16,587 nucleotides of DNA from Synergistaceae bacterium (GTDB taxonomy: Bacteria; Synergistota; Synergistia; Synergistales; Synergistaceae): NCBI GenBank assembly GCA_031290815.1, contig JAISLO010000051.1:1-16587 (forward strand), given 5' to 3'. The notes beneath the pieces are model-generated. The model worked only from the letters and a program-made list of their open reading frames with translations. It was not told the origin of the DNA and ran no database searches. The translations under genes were made by a program, and so were the position numbers. Within the stretch, counting starts at the first letter, position 1. Each line of letters opens with the position of its first letter. Positions 7,695 through 14,159 of the stretch are shown piece after piece.

Positions 7695-7722
7695 ATTATA
7701 ATGTCTCAAACTAGGCTGTCAA
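7695..7722 (-). promoter_or_regulatory. Near-consensus sigma-70 promoter of the AKR-HAD-ATPase operon
   Basis: On the minus strand, TTGACA (7722-7717) and TATAAT (7700-7695), both perfect, are separated by 16 nt. Transcription would start near 7688, about 55 nt before the aldo/keto reductase ATG. This is the best promoter in the window. Confidence 0.75.
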
Positions 7723-7738
7723 CGAACCACTTTGAGAC
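7703..7738. promoter_or_regulatory. Inverted repeat around the -35 box, possible operator
   Basis: GTCTCAAA (7703-7710) and TTTGAGAC (7731-7738) are perfect 8-bp inverted arms 20 nt apart. They bracket the TTGACA of the operon promoter, a good position for a repressor. The same 8-mer recurs at 6033-6040, in the 31-nt gap before the Ca2+ ATPase. Confidence 0.45.
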
Positions 7739-7843
7739 CGAACCTCTCGGACGGTTTGAAACGGGACATAGGCCATGACAAAAGCTTATCGGTGGTGGAA
7801 CTGTCATGAAAGAGCGAAACTCGCGTGACTGGACGGAGCGGTC

Positions 7844-8350
7844 ATGAGCAAATCAGGTTTTATTACGGCGCTGCGGGTTGTGACGGCGATATTGTGCGGG
7901 GCGTCGTTCCTGGCGGAGATGCCAGTGAACTGCCTTTCCATAACAGGCGATGGGGTGAATCTATCCTCGCCTCTGCCGAACGGCGCTTCTTTCACCACGA
8001 CATACGTTCACTCCGTCGAGAGGACTCCGGTCGTGGACGAGTACCGTATTGTCGGCGGAAGCATCTGGGGCTGGGAGGAGCGAGTCAAGTCGCACAACGC
8101 CGGCCTGCCGTTCGGAGCGCCGGAGCATGGCGGCTTCATTGTGAACAACGATTGGATGATAGTCCGCGGAGGGAGGCGGGCTTCCGAGGTCATCGTCTAC
8201 AGGGTGGGAAACGCTGAGATAGGCCGAAACGTATGGGAACTGCCGCCATTCCGGGTGAACGCCTTCGAGGAATATCCGTCCAGGAGGGTTTACATAGAGT
8301 CGTCCGTCAGAAGATTTCGCGAAGCGCCGTTCACAGGATGGTCAAAATGA
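7844..8350 (+). CDS. DUF1850 family exported protein
   Basis: A 168-residue protein with a hydrophobic N-terminal segment (about 6-24), probably a signal peptide or anchor, so it likely acts outside the cytoplasmic membrane. The block YVHSVERTPVVDEYRI at 54-69 and NAGLPF at 85-90 identify the DUF1850 family. Family members are usually found beside TAXI/TRAP-type transporter genes and have no assigned biochemical role. Here no transporter accompanies it, so it is an orphan in this window. ACGGAG lies 6 nt before the ATG. A 13-codon reading frame (7806-7847) ends with an ATGA overlap on this start. The last 20 bp overlap, tail to tail, the membrane protein gene on the other strand. Confidence 0.82.
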   Translation: MSKSGFITALRVVTAILCGASFLAEMPVNCLSITGDGVNLSSPLPNGASFTTTYVHSVERTPVVDEYRIVGGSIWGWEERVKSHNAGLPFGAPEHGGFIVNNDWMIVRGGRRASEVIVYRVGNAEIGRNVWELPPFRVNAFEEYPSRRVYIESSVRRFREAPFTGWSK

Positions 8351-9095
8351 TGGAGCCCGACGCCGTGAGCGCAAGCGGCAGGAATTTCGCCAGGCTCGCC
8401 GATGAACTCCGGTTCCGATCGAGCGATGGACCGAGGCGTCTTTTGGCCGCAAGTTTCACGAAGACGAAGCGAACGGCGCAGGATGCCGCGAACAGCATCA
8501 CAGGCGCGAGAACGGCGGAATGCCGCGGCGTCGGCGCGAGCCCCGAGAGGTCGAGCGGGATGAACGTTATGACCCAAAAACCGGAGAACGAGAACGACAT
8601 GACCGAAAACGAGGCGTCCGCGCGACAGACCGATGCGAACGACGCGAACGAAAAAAACAACCCAGCCGCGATCATGCCGACGGCTGTACCCGCCGCAATT
8701 CCCAGCCCTCCCGGTCCGCAGAGGCGAGCGACCATCGAGAGCCCCTCTATGGAACATAGCGATCCGGGCACGCCGGATGAATCCATGAAGCGGCTCATCG
8801 ACACAGCGGATACCGCGACGGAGGCGATTAGAAAGACCTTGGCCGAGACGCCATGCGGGACATCATGTTTAACGAGGACGGAAAGGATTACGGCGGCGGC
8901 CGACGGAAACCACGCCCAAGAACCGACGCCCGCCGAATGAATTACCGGAACGCCGCTCCACGGAAGCGCGAGGGAAGAGAAAAGGGCGCAGGCAAACGAG
9001 ACCGCGCCCCGAGGACGAAAAAAGCCCCAATCCTTCGTCTCGCGCGGCAGAAACGCCGCCAGGACGAGAGCCGCGCTGATGATTATGACTGTCAT
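8331..9095 (-). CDS. Unrecognised polytopic membrane protein
   Basis: I do not recognise this 254-residue protein. It is strongly hydrophobic with about seven or eight likely membrane helices: roughly residues 2-17, 28-45, 62-76, 87-101, 130-155, 163-180, 192-212 and 236-254. Codon third positions are mostly G or C as in neighbouring genes, and the antisense frames translate to low-complexity Arg/Glu-rich sequence, so this strand is the coding one. The ATG at 9095 is 13 nt after the stop of a small membrane protein gene, with only a weak ribosome binding site, which suggests translational coupling. The two-gene arrangement vaguely recalls membrane subunits of respiratory complexes, but I see no diagnostic motif and do not claim it. 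Confidence 0.7.
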   Translation of the reverse strand: MTVIIISAALVLAAFLPRETKDWGFFRPRGAVSFACALFSSLALPWSGVPVIHSAGVGSWAWFPSAAAVILSVLVKHDVPHGVSAKVFLIASVAVSAVSMSRFMDSSGVPGSLCSIEGLSMVARLCGPGGLGIAAGTAVGMIAAGLFFSFASFASVCRADASFSVMSFSFSGFWVITFIPLDLSGLAPTPRHSAVLAPVMLFAASCAVRFVFVKLAAKRRLGPSLDRNRSSSASLAKFLPLALTASGSIILTIL

Positions 9096-9108
9096 GGCCC
9101 AGAGACGC

Positions 9109-9336
9109 TTACATGCGGCCGGATATGATATCCTTGCCGGCGAATGAGTAATAGGCCAGCACTATAGCTCCAGCCACGAGAAAACCGAGCAGAGCGCGCA
9201 GATAGAATAGCATCCAGGGCGAGCCCGGCCATTTCCCCCCGTAAATGTTTACGACCGCGCGCGCCACAAGAACGGCCGCAGCGAAGAATGCGAGCGCGAT
9301 CAGAGCCTGCACGTTTATTATGGGAACATCCGCCAT
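9109..9336 (-). CDS. Small two-helix membrane protein, unrecognised
   Basis: A 75-residue protein with two predicted membrane segments, about 9-29 (ALIALAFFAAAVLVARAVV) and 46-66 (RALLGFLVAGAIVLAYYSF), joined by a short loop with KWPGSPW. GGTGAG lies 5 nt before the ATG at 9336. It is followed after 13 nt by the 254-residue membrane protein, and the two probably form a complex or unit. No family was recognised. Confidence 0.68.
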   Translation of the reverse strand: MADVPIINVQALIALAFFAAAVLVARAVVNIYGGKWPGSPWMLFYLRALLGFLVAGAIVLAYYSFAGKDIISGRM

Positions 9337-9417
9337 ACGATCTCACCGCCAGCCCGTGGAAGATATGAGCAGTTTATGCCACAGCAGGCGGGATTGCAAG
9401 TGTCGCTAATGCATTCA

Positions 9418-9438
9418 GCCACAGCTCAAAACTGTGGC
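9418..9438. repeat. Perfect 7-bp inverted repeat
   Basis: GCCACAG and CTGTGGC flank a 7-nt loop. There is no following T run on the plus strand, so it is not a standard terminator. Its place between divergent genes suggests a protein-binding site. Confidence 0.5.
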
Positions 9439-9455
9439 CGTACAATCATTAACTG

Positions 9456-9485
9456 TTTTACTTTGAGCGCAAGATAATAGTAAAA
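9456..9485. repeat. Perfect 7-bp inverted repeat TTTTACT/AGTAAAA
   Basis: The arms are separated by 16 nt, so equivalent bases are about two helical turns apart, which would suit a dimeric regulator. It lies about 205 bp upstream of the reductase start. Confidence 0.4.
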
Positions 9486-9623
9486 TACATACATACAAAG
9501 TTGCGTCAGGTAATTGCAGTAATTCCATACGAAATTTGCTTACACATGAGCAGTGCCTGTCTCCGCCGATGTCTGGCGGACTCGAGGGGCGATCGACATT
9601 GATTGCGTTACGCGGAACTGCTT

Positions 9624-9655
9624 TTGATGTATGTGTGGGATTGTTCATAACGAAC
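9624..9655 (+). promoter_or_regulatory. Candidate reductase promoter overlapping a possible LysR operator
   Basis: TTGATG (9624-9629) and CATAAC (9646-9651) are 16 nt apart, each matching four of six consensus bases. The -10 lies inside ATTGTT-N7-AAC (9640-9655), whose core GTTC-ATAAC-GAAC is a perfect dyad. The same ATTGTT-N7-AAC pattern overlaps the -10 upstream of the lysR gene at 12975-12990. Confidence 0.35.
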
Positions 9656-9689
9656 TGACACTACTCGAAAAAACGGGAGGAAAAGCTTA

Positions 9690-11633
9690 ATGAAGAACAA
9701 GTATTATCCACATCTTGCAAGCCCTATTACAATCAACGGAGTTACCTTCAAAAATAGGATTTTTGGCGCGCCTATGTCCAATCCGGAAATGGATCCGGAC
9801 TGCAACATGCGGAAAGAGGAAATCGCATTTCATGAAAATCGCGCGCGGGGTGGTCTTGCGAGCGTAGCTATCGGTCTTGGAATTGTGGACGCCATCGGCC
9901 GTTCTCACACAAAGGAAGTAAAGCTATACGACGTATTGTCCCTTCCGTCTCTTAAGGAAGCTGCAAAGGCTATGCACCGCCACAACTGCAACGCGGTAAT
10001 GGAGCTGGCTCATGGAGGTAAATTTGGAAATGCTCGCGGGCACAGCGGTTCTGAAGGCATATTGATTGGCCCAAACGATGAAGTAAATGCGGCGGGGCTC
10101 AAGGTTCGCAGCATGACAGAGGAGGATATCTACAGAGTTGCGGGTTGTTTCGGCGATGGCGCAAGGCTGGCCAAAGAAGCGGGTTTTGACATGGTACTCA
10201 TCCACGGTGGTCATGGATGGCTGCTCGGGCAGTTCAGTTCTCCAACTCTAAATCACAGAACAGATAAATGGGGCGGCAGTTTGGAGAATCGTATGCGTTT
10301 CACGCTCCTCGTAATCGAAAAAGTACGTGAAGCCGTCGGACCTCGTTTCCCAATCGAGTTCCGCATGAGCGGGGCGGAGTATACGGAAAACGGATACACA
10401 ATCGAAGAGGGTGTCGAGATAGCCAAAATGATAGACGGCAAAGTGGATATCATCCATGTTTCCGCCGGTATTCACGAGGATCCCGAAGTATTTACGCTGA
10501 CCCATCCATCTATGTTTATTGAACACGGATATAACGTGCGTCTTGCCGCTGAGATCAAAAAGCATGTCAAGACTCCGGTTGCGACATTGGGCGGACTGAA
10601 CGATCCGGACATGATGGAAGAAATTCTTGCCTCAGGAAAAGCGGATATCGTTCAGATCGCGCGCCAGTCAATCTGCGATCCGTATTTCCCGGAGAAAGCG
10701 TTTTCAGGCAACGCGGATGATATTAACCGCTGCTGCCGTTGCTACACTTGTTTCTTCAATTATTTGGCGAACAGAACATACTGCTGCGCCTTTAATCCGG
10801 TTATTGGCAATGAGATGGATAATAAGTATGCGTTCCCGCCTACAACACCGAAGAAAGTTATCGTAGTCGGCGGCGGCCCCGGCGGTATGCAAGCGGCTAT
10901 TACTGCGGCCGGCCGCGGTCATTCTGTCACTCTTTATGAGAAGAACAGTGAACTTGGCGGACAGCTTCTTGCGGAACAGTATATCCCGTTCAAGCAGGAT
11001 ATGTTCAACTTTGCAAAAGTATTGAAAAGGCGTTTGGAAAAAGCGGGCGTCGATGTTCGTTTGAATACGCAACTCACTGCTGAGCAGGCGGCGGCGGAGA
11101 ATGCCGACGTTATTATCACAGCCATTGGCGCTAAGCCGATTGTTCCGCCAATCCCTGGAATTGACAATAAGAAAGTTGTTGGCCTTGAAGCTCTTCATAA
11201 GCCGGTTCCCGCACTTGGACAGAAGGTTGTTGTCCTTGGCGGCGGTCTCGTTGGATGCGAATGTGCGATTTATCTGGATAGCCTTGGAAAGGATGTTACA
11301 ATCGTCGAGATGAAGGACGACTGGGCAGTGGATTCTTACTGGATGCACAAAAATGCTATGATAAGAGCGATGCGTGACAGAAATATCAAAATCCATGTAA
11401 ACACAAAGGCAACGGCAGTTACAGATGAAGGACTTGTCTGTGAGACTTCGGATGGTAAAGTTACTTTAAAGGCCGACAGCATCTTGTTAGCAGCAGGCAT
11501 GACCGCCGACCGAGCGGTTGCGGACAGCTTTTATAACGCTGCGCCGCGCGTATTTGAAACAGGCGACTGCATTAAACCGGGTCTTGTTTTTAATGCGGTT
11601 TCAATCGGATACTACCGAGCGCTGGATATTTAA
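9690..11633 (+). CDS. Old-yellow-enzyme family flavin/iron-sulfur ene-reductase (2,4-dienoyl-CoA / 2-enoate reductase type)
   Basis: The 647-residue protein has an FMN-binding TIM barrel (about 1-345), a cysteine cluster and two Rossmann nucleotide-binding regions, the layout of 2,4-dienoyl-CoA reductase, clostridial enoate reductase and BaiCD. Such enzymes pass electrons from NAD(P)H through FAD, a 4Fe-4S cluster and FMN to an activated C=C bond. The cysteines are C348-x2-C351-x2-C354-x11-C366, one residue shorter than the common C-x2-C-x3-C start. GGGPGG at 394-399 and GGGLVG at 517-522 are the dinucleotide loops. The substrate-side block reads IHGGHGWLLGQFSSP at 171-185: the usual Tyr after HGxHG is Trp177. 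The ribosome binding site GGGAGG sits 10 nt before ATG 9690. Composition is more AT-rich than the flanks. Substrate is unknown; an unsaturated carboxylate is plausible given the MFS carrier next door. Confidence 0.9.
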   Translation: MKNKYYPHLASPITINGVTFKNRIFGAPMSNPEMDPDCNMRKEEIAFHENRARGGLASVAIGLGIVDAIGRSHTKEVKLYDVLSLPSLKEAAKAMHRHNCNAVMELAHGGKFGNARGHSGSEGILIGPNDEVNAAGLKVRSMTEEDIYRVAGCFGDGARLAKEAGFDMVLIHGGHGWLLGQFSSPTLNHRTDKWGGSLENRMRFTLLVIEKVREAVGPRFPIEFRMSGAEYTENGYTIEEGVEIAKMIDGKVDIIHVSAGIHEDPEVFTLTHPSMFIEHGYNVRLAAEIKKHVKTPVATLGGLNDPDMMEEILASGKADIVQIARQSICDPYFPEKAFSGNADDINRCCRCYTCFFNYLANRTYCCAFNPVIGNEMDNKYAFPPTTPKKVIVVGGGPGGMQAAITAAGRGHSVTLYEKNSELGGQLLAEQYIPFKQDMFNFAKVLKRRLEKAGVDVRLNTQLTAEQAAAENADVIITAIGAKPIVPPIPGIDNKKVVGLEALHKPVPALGQKVVVLGGGLVGCECAIYLDSLGKDVTIVEMKDDWAVDSYWMHKNAMIRAMRDRNIKIHVNTKATAVTDEGLVCETSDGKVTLKADSILLAAGMTADRAVADSFYNAAPRVFETGDCIKPGLVFNAVSIGYYRALDI

Positions 11634-11663
11634 CATCGCGTGAATCTAACGGTTCTGAATTTT

Positions 11664-11693
11664 GGCAAACACCCCATTTTACGGGTGTTTGCC
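11664..11693 (+). terminator. Strong 11-bp hairpin between reductase and MFS genes
   Basis: GGCAAACACCC (11664-11674) and GGGTGTTTGCC (11683-11693) are perfect inverted arms with an 8-nt loop. No T run follows (ACATCTTG), so it is not a textbook intrinsic terminator. It could reduce read-through into the MFS gene or protect the 3' end of the reductase mRNA. Confidence 0.55.
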
Positions 11694-11717
11694 ACATCTT
11701 GATGGGAGTGATTCGGA

Positions 11718-12908
11718 TTGTCTGACCAAGTAAAATATCAGAATACCATTTTCGTAGCCCTAATGGTTCTATTTGCGGGAGCCTCCATTTCCATGCACCA
11801 GTTCAAGGTTCCAATCATCATGGATGAGGTGGCTAAAGCCTTATCCATGGGCAGTGCGTCAGCGCCTTGGCTGATGTCGGTGTTCCCTATAACCGGTATT
11901 TTTCTGTCCATTCCCGCAGGCGGGCTTGTTCAAAACATAAAGAGCAAAACGTTGTTTCTGGCCGCCGCCATTTGTATGGCTTGCGGGTCTTTAATGGGGT
12001 CTTTTGCCCAGACAGGCTCGGTTATGCTGGGAAGCAGAGTATTGGAGGGTTTAGGCTTTTTGATCGTGGCGATAGCTGGGCCGATAACTGTGATACGTTA
12101 CTGCGCCCCTGAACAGATTGGCAGAGCGATGGGCATCTGGGCGGTATGGGTGGCGACGGGGCAGATTATCTCCTTCAACTTAACCCCTGCCCTGATGGGA
12201 GCTTTAGGTTGGCGTGGTATTTGGCAGGCTTACGCGGTTATCACGGTTGTAATGGCTGTGATTCTTGTGGCCGCCTTAAAAGAACCCAGTGGCATTGCGC
12301 CGGCTCAGAAATCTGAGACCGAGGCGCAGCCTTCCGTCTCACCGATGGCCGTGCTGAAGAACTCTCATCTTATTCTTGCCTCCCTCTCTTTTACCATCTT
12401 CAATTTACTATTGATGGCTGTGCTGACTTTCTTTCCGGGAAATGCTGTTCAAACCGGCCTGATGAGCGTGGTCGAGGCTTCGTTTGTCGCCACTATACCA
12501 ATGATTGGCTGTCTGATTGGATCTCCAATCATGGGCAAACTGTCGGAATCATACGGCAGAAAAGGGCTGTATCTGATCAGCCTTGTCGCTTCCGGGGCCG
12601 GCACCGTGTTGATTTTCACATCATCCCGTCCTATTATTTATGCGGGAGCAATTCTGTTCGGCCTGGTCGGTTTAGGCGCTCCCGGCATGATAATGGGTGC
12701 TGTTTCGGGATTGGTCGATACTCCAGACCAAGAAGGGGCGGGCATGGGAATACTGGTTACCTTGCAAAACTTCGGAATGTTTTTAGGTACATCTGTCTTT
12801 CTGCCCATTCTCGCTTTTTGTTCCGGCAACTACTTCGTGGCTGGTCTCGCCTTGGCTGGAATCGCGGTAGTGGGAGTTGTTATGGCGGGTATGACCAAAA
12901 TGAAGTAA
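11718..12908 (+). CDS. Major facilitator superfamily transporter, TTG start
   Basis: A 396-residue inner-membrane carrier with about 12 hydrophobic helices in two halves, linked by a polar stretch (AQKSETEAQPS, about 199-209). The loop after helix 2 (GGLVQNIKSKTLF) is a degenerate form of the MFS signature, and SESYGRKGLY in the second half is its repeat. The closest feel is the NNP/cyanate (CynX/NIMT-like) group of anion or organic-acid carriers, but this is loose. The start is TTG 11718, supported by GGGAG 9 nt upstream; no in-frame ATG lies near. It lies 84 nt after the ene-reductase, past a hairpin, so the pair may share a transcript and the carrier may import the reductase substrate or export its product. 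Confidence 0.88.
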   Translation: MSDQVKYQNTIFVALMVLFAGASISMHQFKVPIIMDEVAKALSMGSASAPWLMSVFPITGIFLSIPAGGLVQNIKSKTLFLAAAICMACGSLMGSFAQTGSVMLGSRVLEGLGFLIVAIAGPITVIRYCAPEQIGRAMGIWAVWVATGQIISFNLTPALMGALGWRGIWQAYAVITVVMAVILVAALKEPSGIAPAQKSETEAQPSVSPMAVLKNSHLILASLSFTIFNLLLMAVLTFFPGNAVQTGLMSVVEASFVATIPMIGCLIGSPIMGKLSESYGRKGLYLISLVASGAGTVLIFTSSRPIIYAGAILFGLVGLGAPGMIMGAVSGLVDTPDQEGAGMGILVTLQNFGMFLGTSVFLPILAFCSGNYFVAGLALAGIAVVGVVMAGMTKMK

Positions 12909-12974
12909 TGCAAAAAGATTTTCAGGCAGTGTTCATGCGCCATTAGATGCATTATTAACGCCGGATTGAATCGA

Positions 12975-12990
12975 ATTGTTATAATGCAAC
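12975..12990 (+). promoter_or_regulatory. Candidate lysR promoter and autoregulatory site
   Basis: A perfect TATAAT (12980-12985) lies within ATTGTT-N7-AAC. No good -35 is visible (TTAACG is 19 nt away), as expected for a regulated promoter. The ATG of lysR is 25 nt downstream. The same pattern lies in front of the reductase gene at 9640-9655. Confidence 0.4.
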
Positions 12991-13010
12991 GATTGTAATG
13001 GGAGCAGTAC

Positions 13011-13901
13011 ATGGATTTTATAAAATTGGTCTACTTTGTACAGGTTGCCAAGGACGGCAATATTACTAAAGCAGCCCGATCTCTTAATATGACACAACAG
13101 TCGCTGAGCCGCGCCATTCAAACGCTGGAGGTGGAACTTTCCGCCAAGCTGTTTGACCGCGGCCCAGGCGGTGTTGTGTTGACTATGCATGGACGATATC
13201 TCTACAATAGCTGCAACCCGCTTGTTGAACAGTATTACATGACGGAGAAAGAGATTCTAAACCATTTTAACGGGCAGGATAATGATATTGCCTATTGCTC
13301 TGCCCCTGGCGTATGGCGCAGCATTTCCCCTGATATTTTGATTGATTTCCAAAAAGACTACCCAGACTTGACTTTGAAAGGTCTGGAGGCTCCGGATCTC
13401 CAATGTGAGCGAAACGTTATAGACGGAGTCTGCAAAATTGGCTGCACCCTATCACCCCAAAGTGATGAACTTACATTCCAGTTCATCAAGAGTGAGCAGA
13501 TCTTCCTCTTTGTCCATTATGACAATCCTTTGTCCAGACTGGACGCTGTGGATTTTTCCGACTTGCGCAAGGAAAAGTTCGCTTGTTTTACATCGGATTT
13601 CCGAATGCGTCAAATGGTCATAGATAAATGTAAAGAAGCGGGATATTATCCCGATATTGTCTTTGAGTCCGCCGATGTTAGTTTGCTGACCCAAGTCGTG
13701 TTTTCTAATCGTGGCATATTCATGTGCGTAGAGCATGTTGTGGAAACAGTCAAGAATAAAAATTTACGCTTTGTTCCCTTTAAAGATGAATCATTTCGCT
13801 GGAAAATTGGTTTTGTTCATAAGAAGTCCATATTACCGGATAAGCCATATCGCAGGTTTATGAATTTTGTTATCGAACATTGCGGGCAGAAGCGTGACTG
13901 A
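13011..13901 (+). CDS. LysR-family transcriptional regulator
   Basis: A 296-residue regulator. The N-terminal winged helix-turn-helix is clear: NITKAARSLNMTQQSLSRAI at about 17-36, then the LE..L...LFDR turn at 39-50. The remainder (about 90-290) is the effector-binding domain of periplasmic-binding-protein fold. GGGAG lies 6 nt before the ATG. It sits 102 nt after the MFS gene on the same strand with its own candidate promoter. It probably controls the reductase and carrier genes, with the carried or reduced compound as inducer; this is inference from position and a shared motif. Its base composition is AT-rich like the reductase, supporting a common origin for the three genes. Confidence 0.92.
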   Translation: MDFIKLVYFVQVAKDGNITKAARSLNMTQQSLSRAIQTLEVELSAKLFDRGPGGVVLTMHGRYLYNSCNPLVEQYYMTEKEILNHFNGQDNDIAYCSAPGVWRSISPDILIDFQKDYPDLTLKGLEAPDLQCERNVIDGVCKIGCTLSPQSDELTFQFIKSEQIFLFVHYDNPLSRLDAVDFSDLRKEKFACFTSDFRMRQMVIDKCKEAGYYPDIVFESADVSLLTQVVFSNRGIFMCVEHVVETVKNKNLRFVPFKDESFRWKIGFVHKKSILPDKPYRRFMNFVIEHCGQKRD

Positions 13902-14159
13902 TTAGCGCCGCCTGTAAAGAACTGGAGAGTTCCAAGTTCGAAAGTTCCAGGCGGCTCTGCCATCTCTCCGTGTGTTATGTACGGAAGCACAAGATTATTC
14001 TCCCCGGATTCCGCCTCGCTGAGAACACCCATGCCCCCGGCTGTGCTCGAAGCAATCCAATCGGCATTACTCCAATTTGTATCTTCATATAAACTGCATA
14101 TTGGTAGCATAATCTCTGTACAATGAACGGAGTTAAGCGAGTAAGCAGGAGGTGTCTTT
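13902..14159. other. Intergenic region with structured inverted repeat upstream of copA
   Basis: This 258-bp gap after lysR starts with GCCGCCTG (13907-13914) and CAGGCGGC (13948-13955), perfect 8-bp arms. Between them lie a smaller GAACT/AGTTC hairpin (13919-13932) and the direct repeat GTTCC. It is not followed by a T run, so it is at best an atypical terminator for lysR. The rest up to the copA promoter area shows no gene I can support. The minus strand stays open through the whole gap, but that frame also runs through parts of both flanking genes and is probably chance. It may be a relic or boundary of the AT-rich module. Confidence 0.5.
14119..14124 (+). promoter_or_regulatory. Possible -10 element of copA
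   Basis: TACAAT lies 36 nt before the copA start. No convincing -35 occurs at normal spacing, and I see no CueR, CsoR or CopY operator consensus. This is a weak call. Confidence 0.25.

Larger units (their letters stand above)
9337..9689. promoter_or_regulatory. Divergent intergenic region with several dyads
   Basis: This 353-bp gap separates the minus-strand membrane pair from the plus-strand reductase. It contains GCCACAG/CTGTGGC (9418-9438), TTTTACT/AGTAAAA (9456-9485) and TCCGCC/GGCGGA (9562-9580), plus a candidate reductase promoter near 9624-9651. GCCACAGC also occurs at 9378-9385. Because both flanking genes point away, the dyads cannot be their terminators; operators are more likely. 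I see no convincing open reading frame or RNA gene. The change in base composition appears to begin inside this gap. Confidence 0.5.

Noticed and set aside
8233..8940. Open frame of 235 codons on the plus strand after DUF1850
   Set aside because: It overlaps the DUF1850 gene and is antisense to the hydrophobic membrane protein. Its translation is hydrophilic and low in complexity, as expected of an antisense frame.
13928..13960. tRNA-like 3' end (AGTTCGAAAG followed by CTCTGCCA)
   Set aside because: The stem around TTCGAAA does not pair as a T arm, and no D or anticodon arm is found upstream.
14030..14159. Copper-responsive operator (CueR, CsoR or CopY type) before copA
   Set aside because: No match to TACANNTGTA or to the usual CueR/CsoR dyads could be seen; TACAATGAAC is only a partial resemblance.
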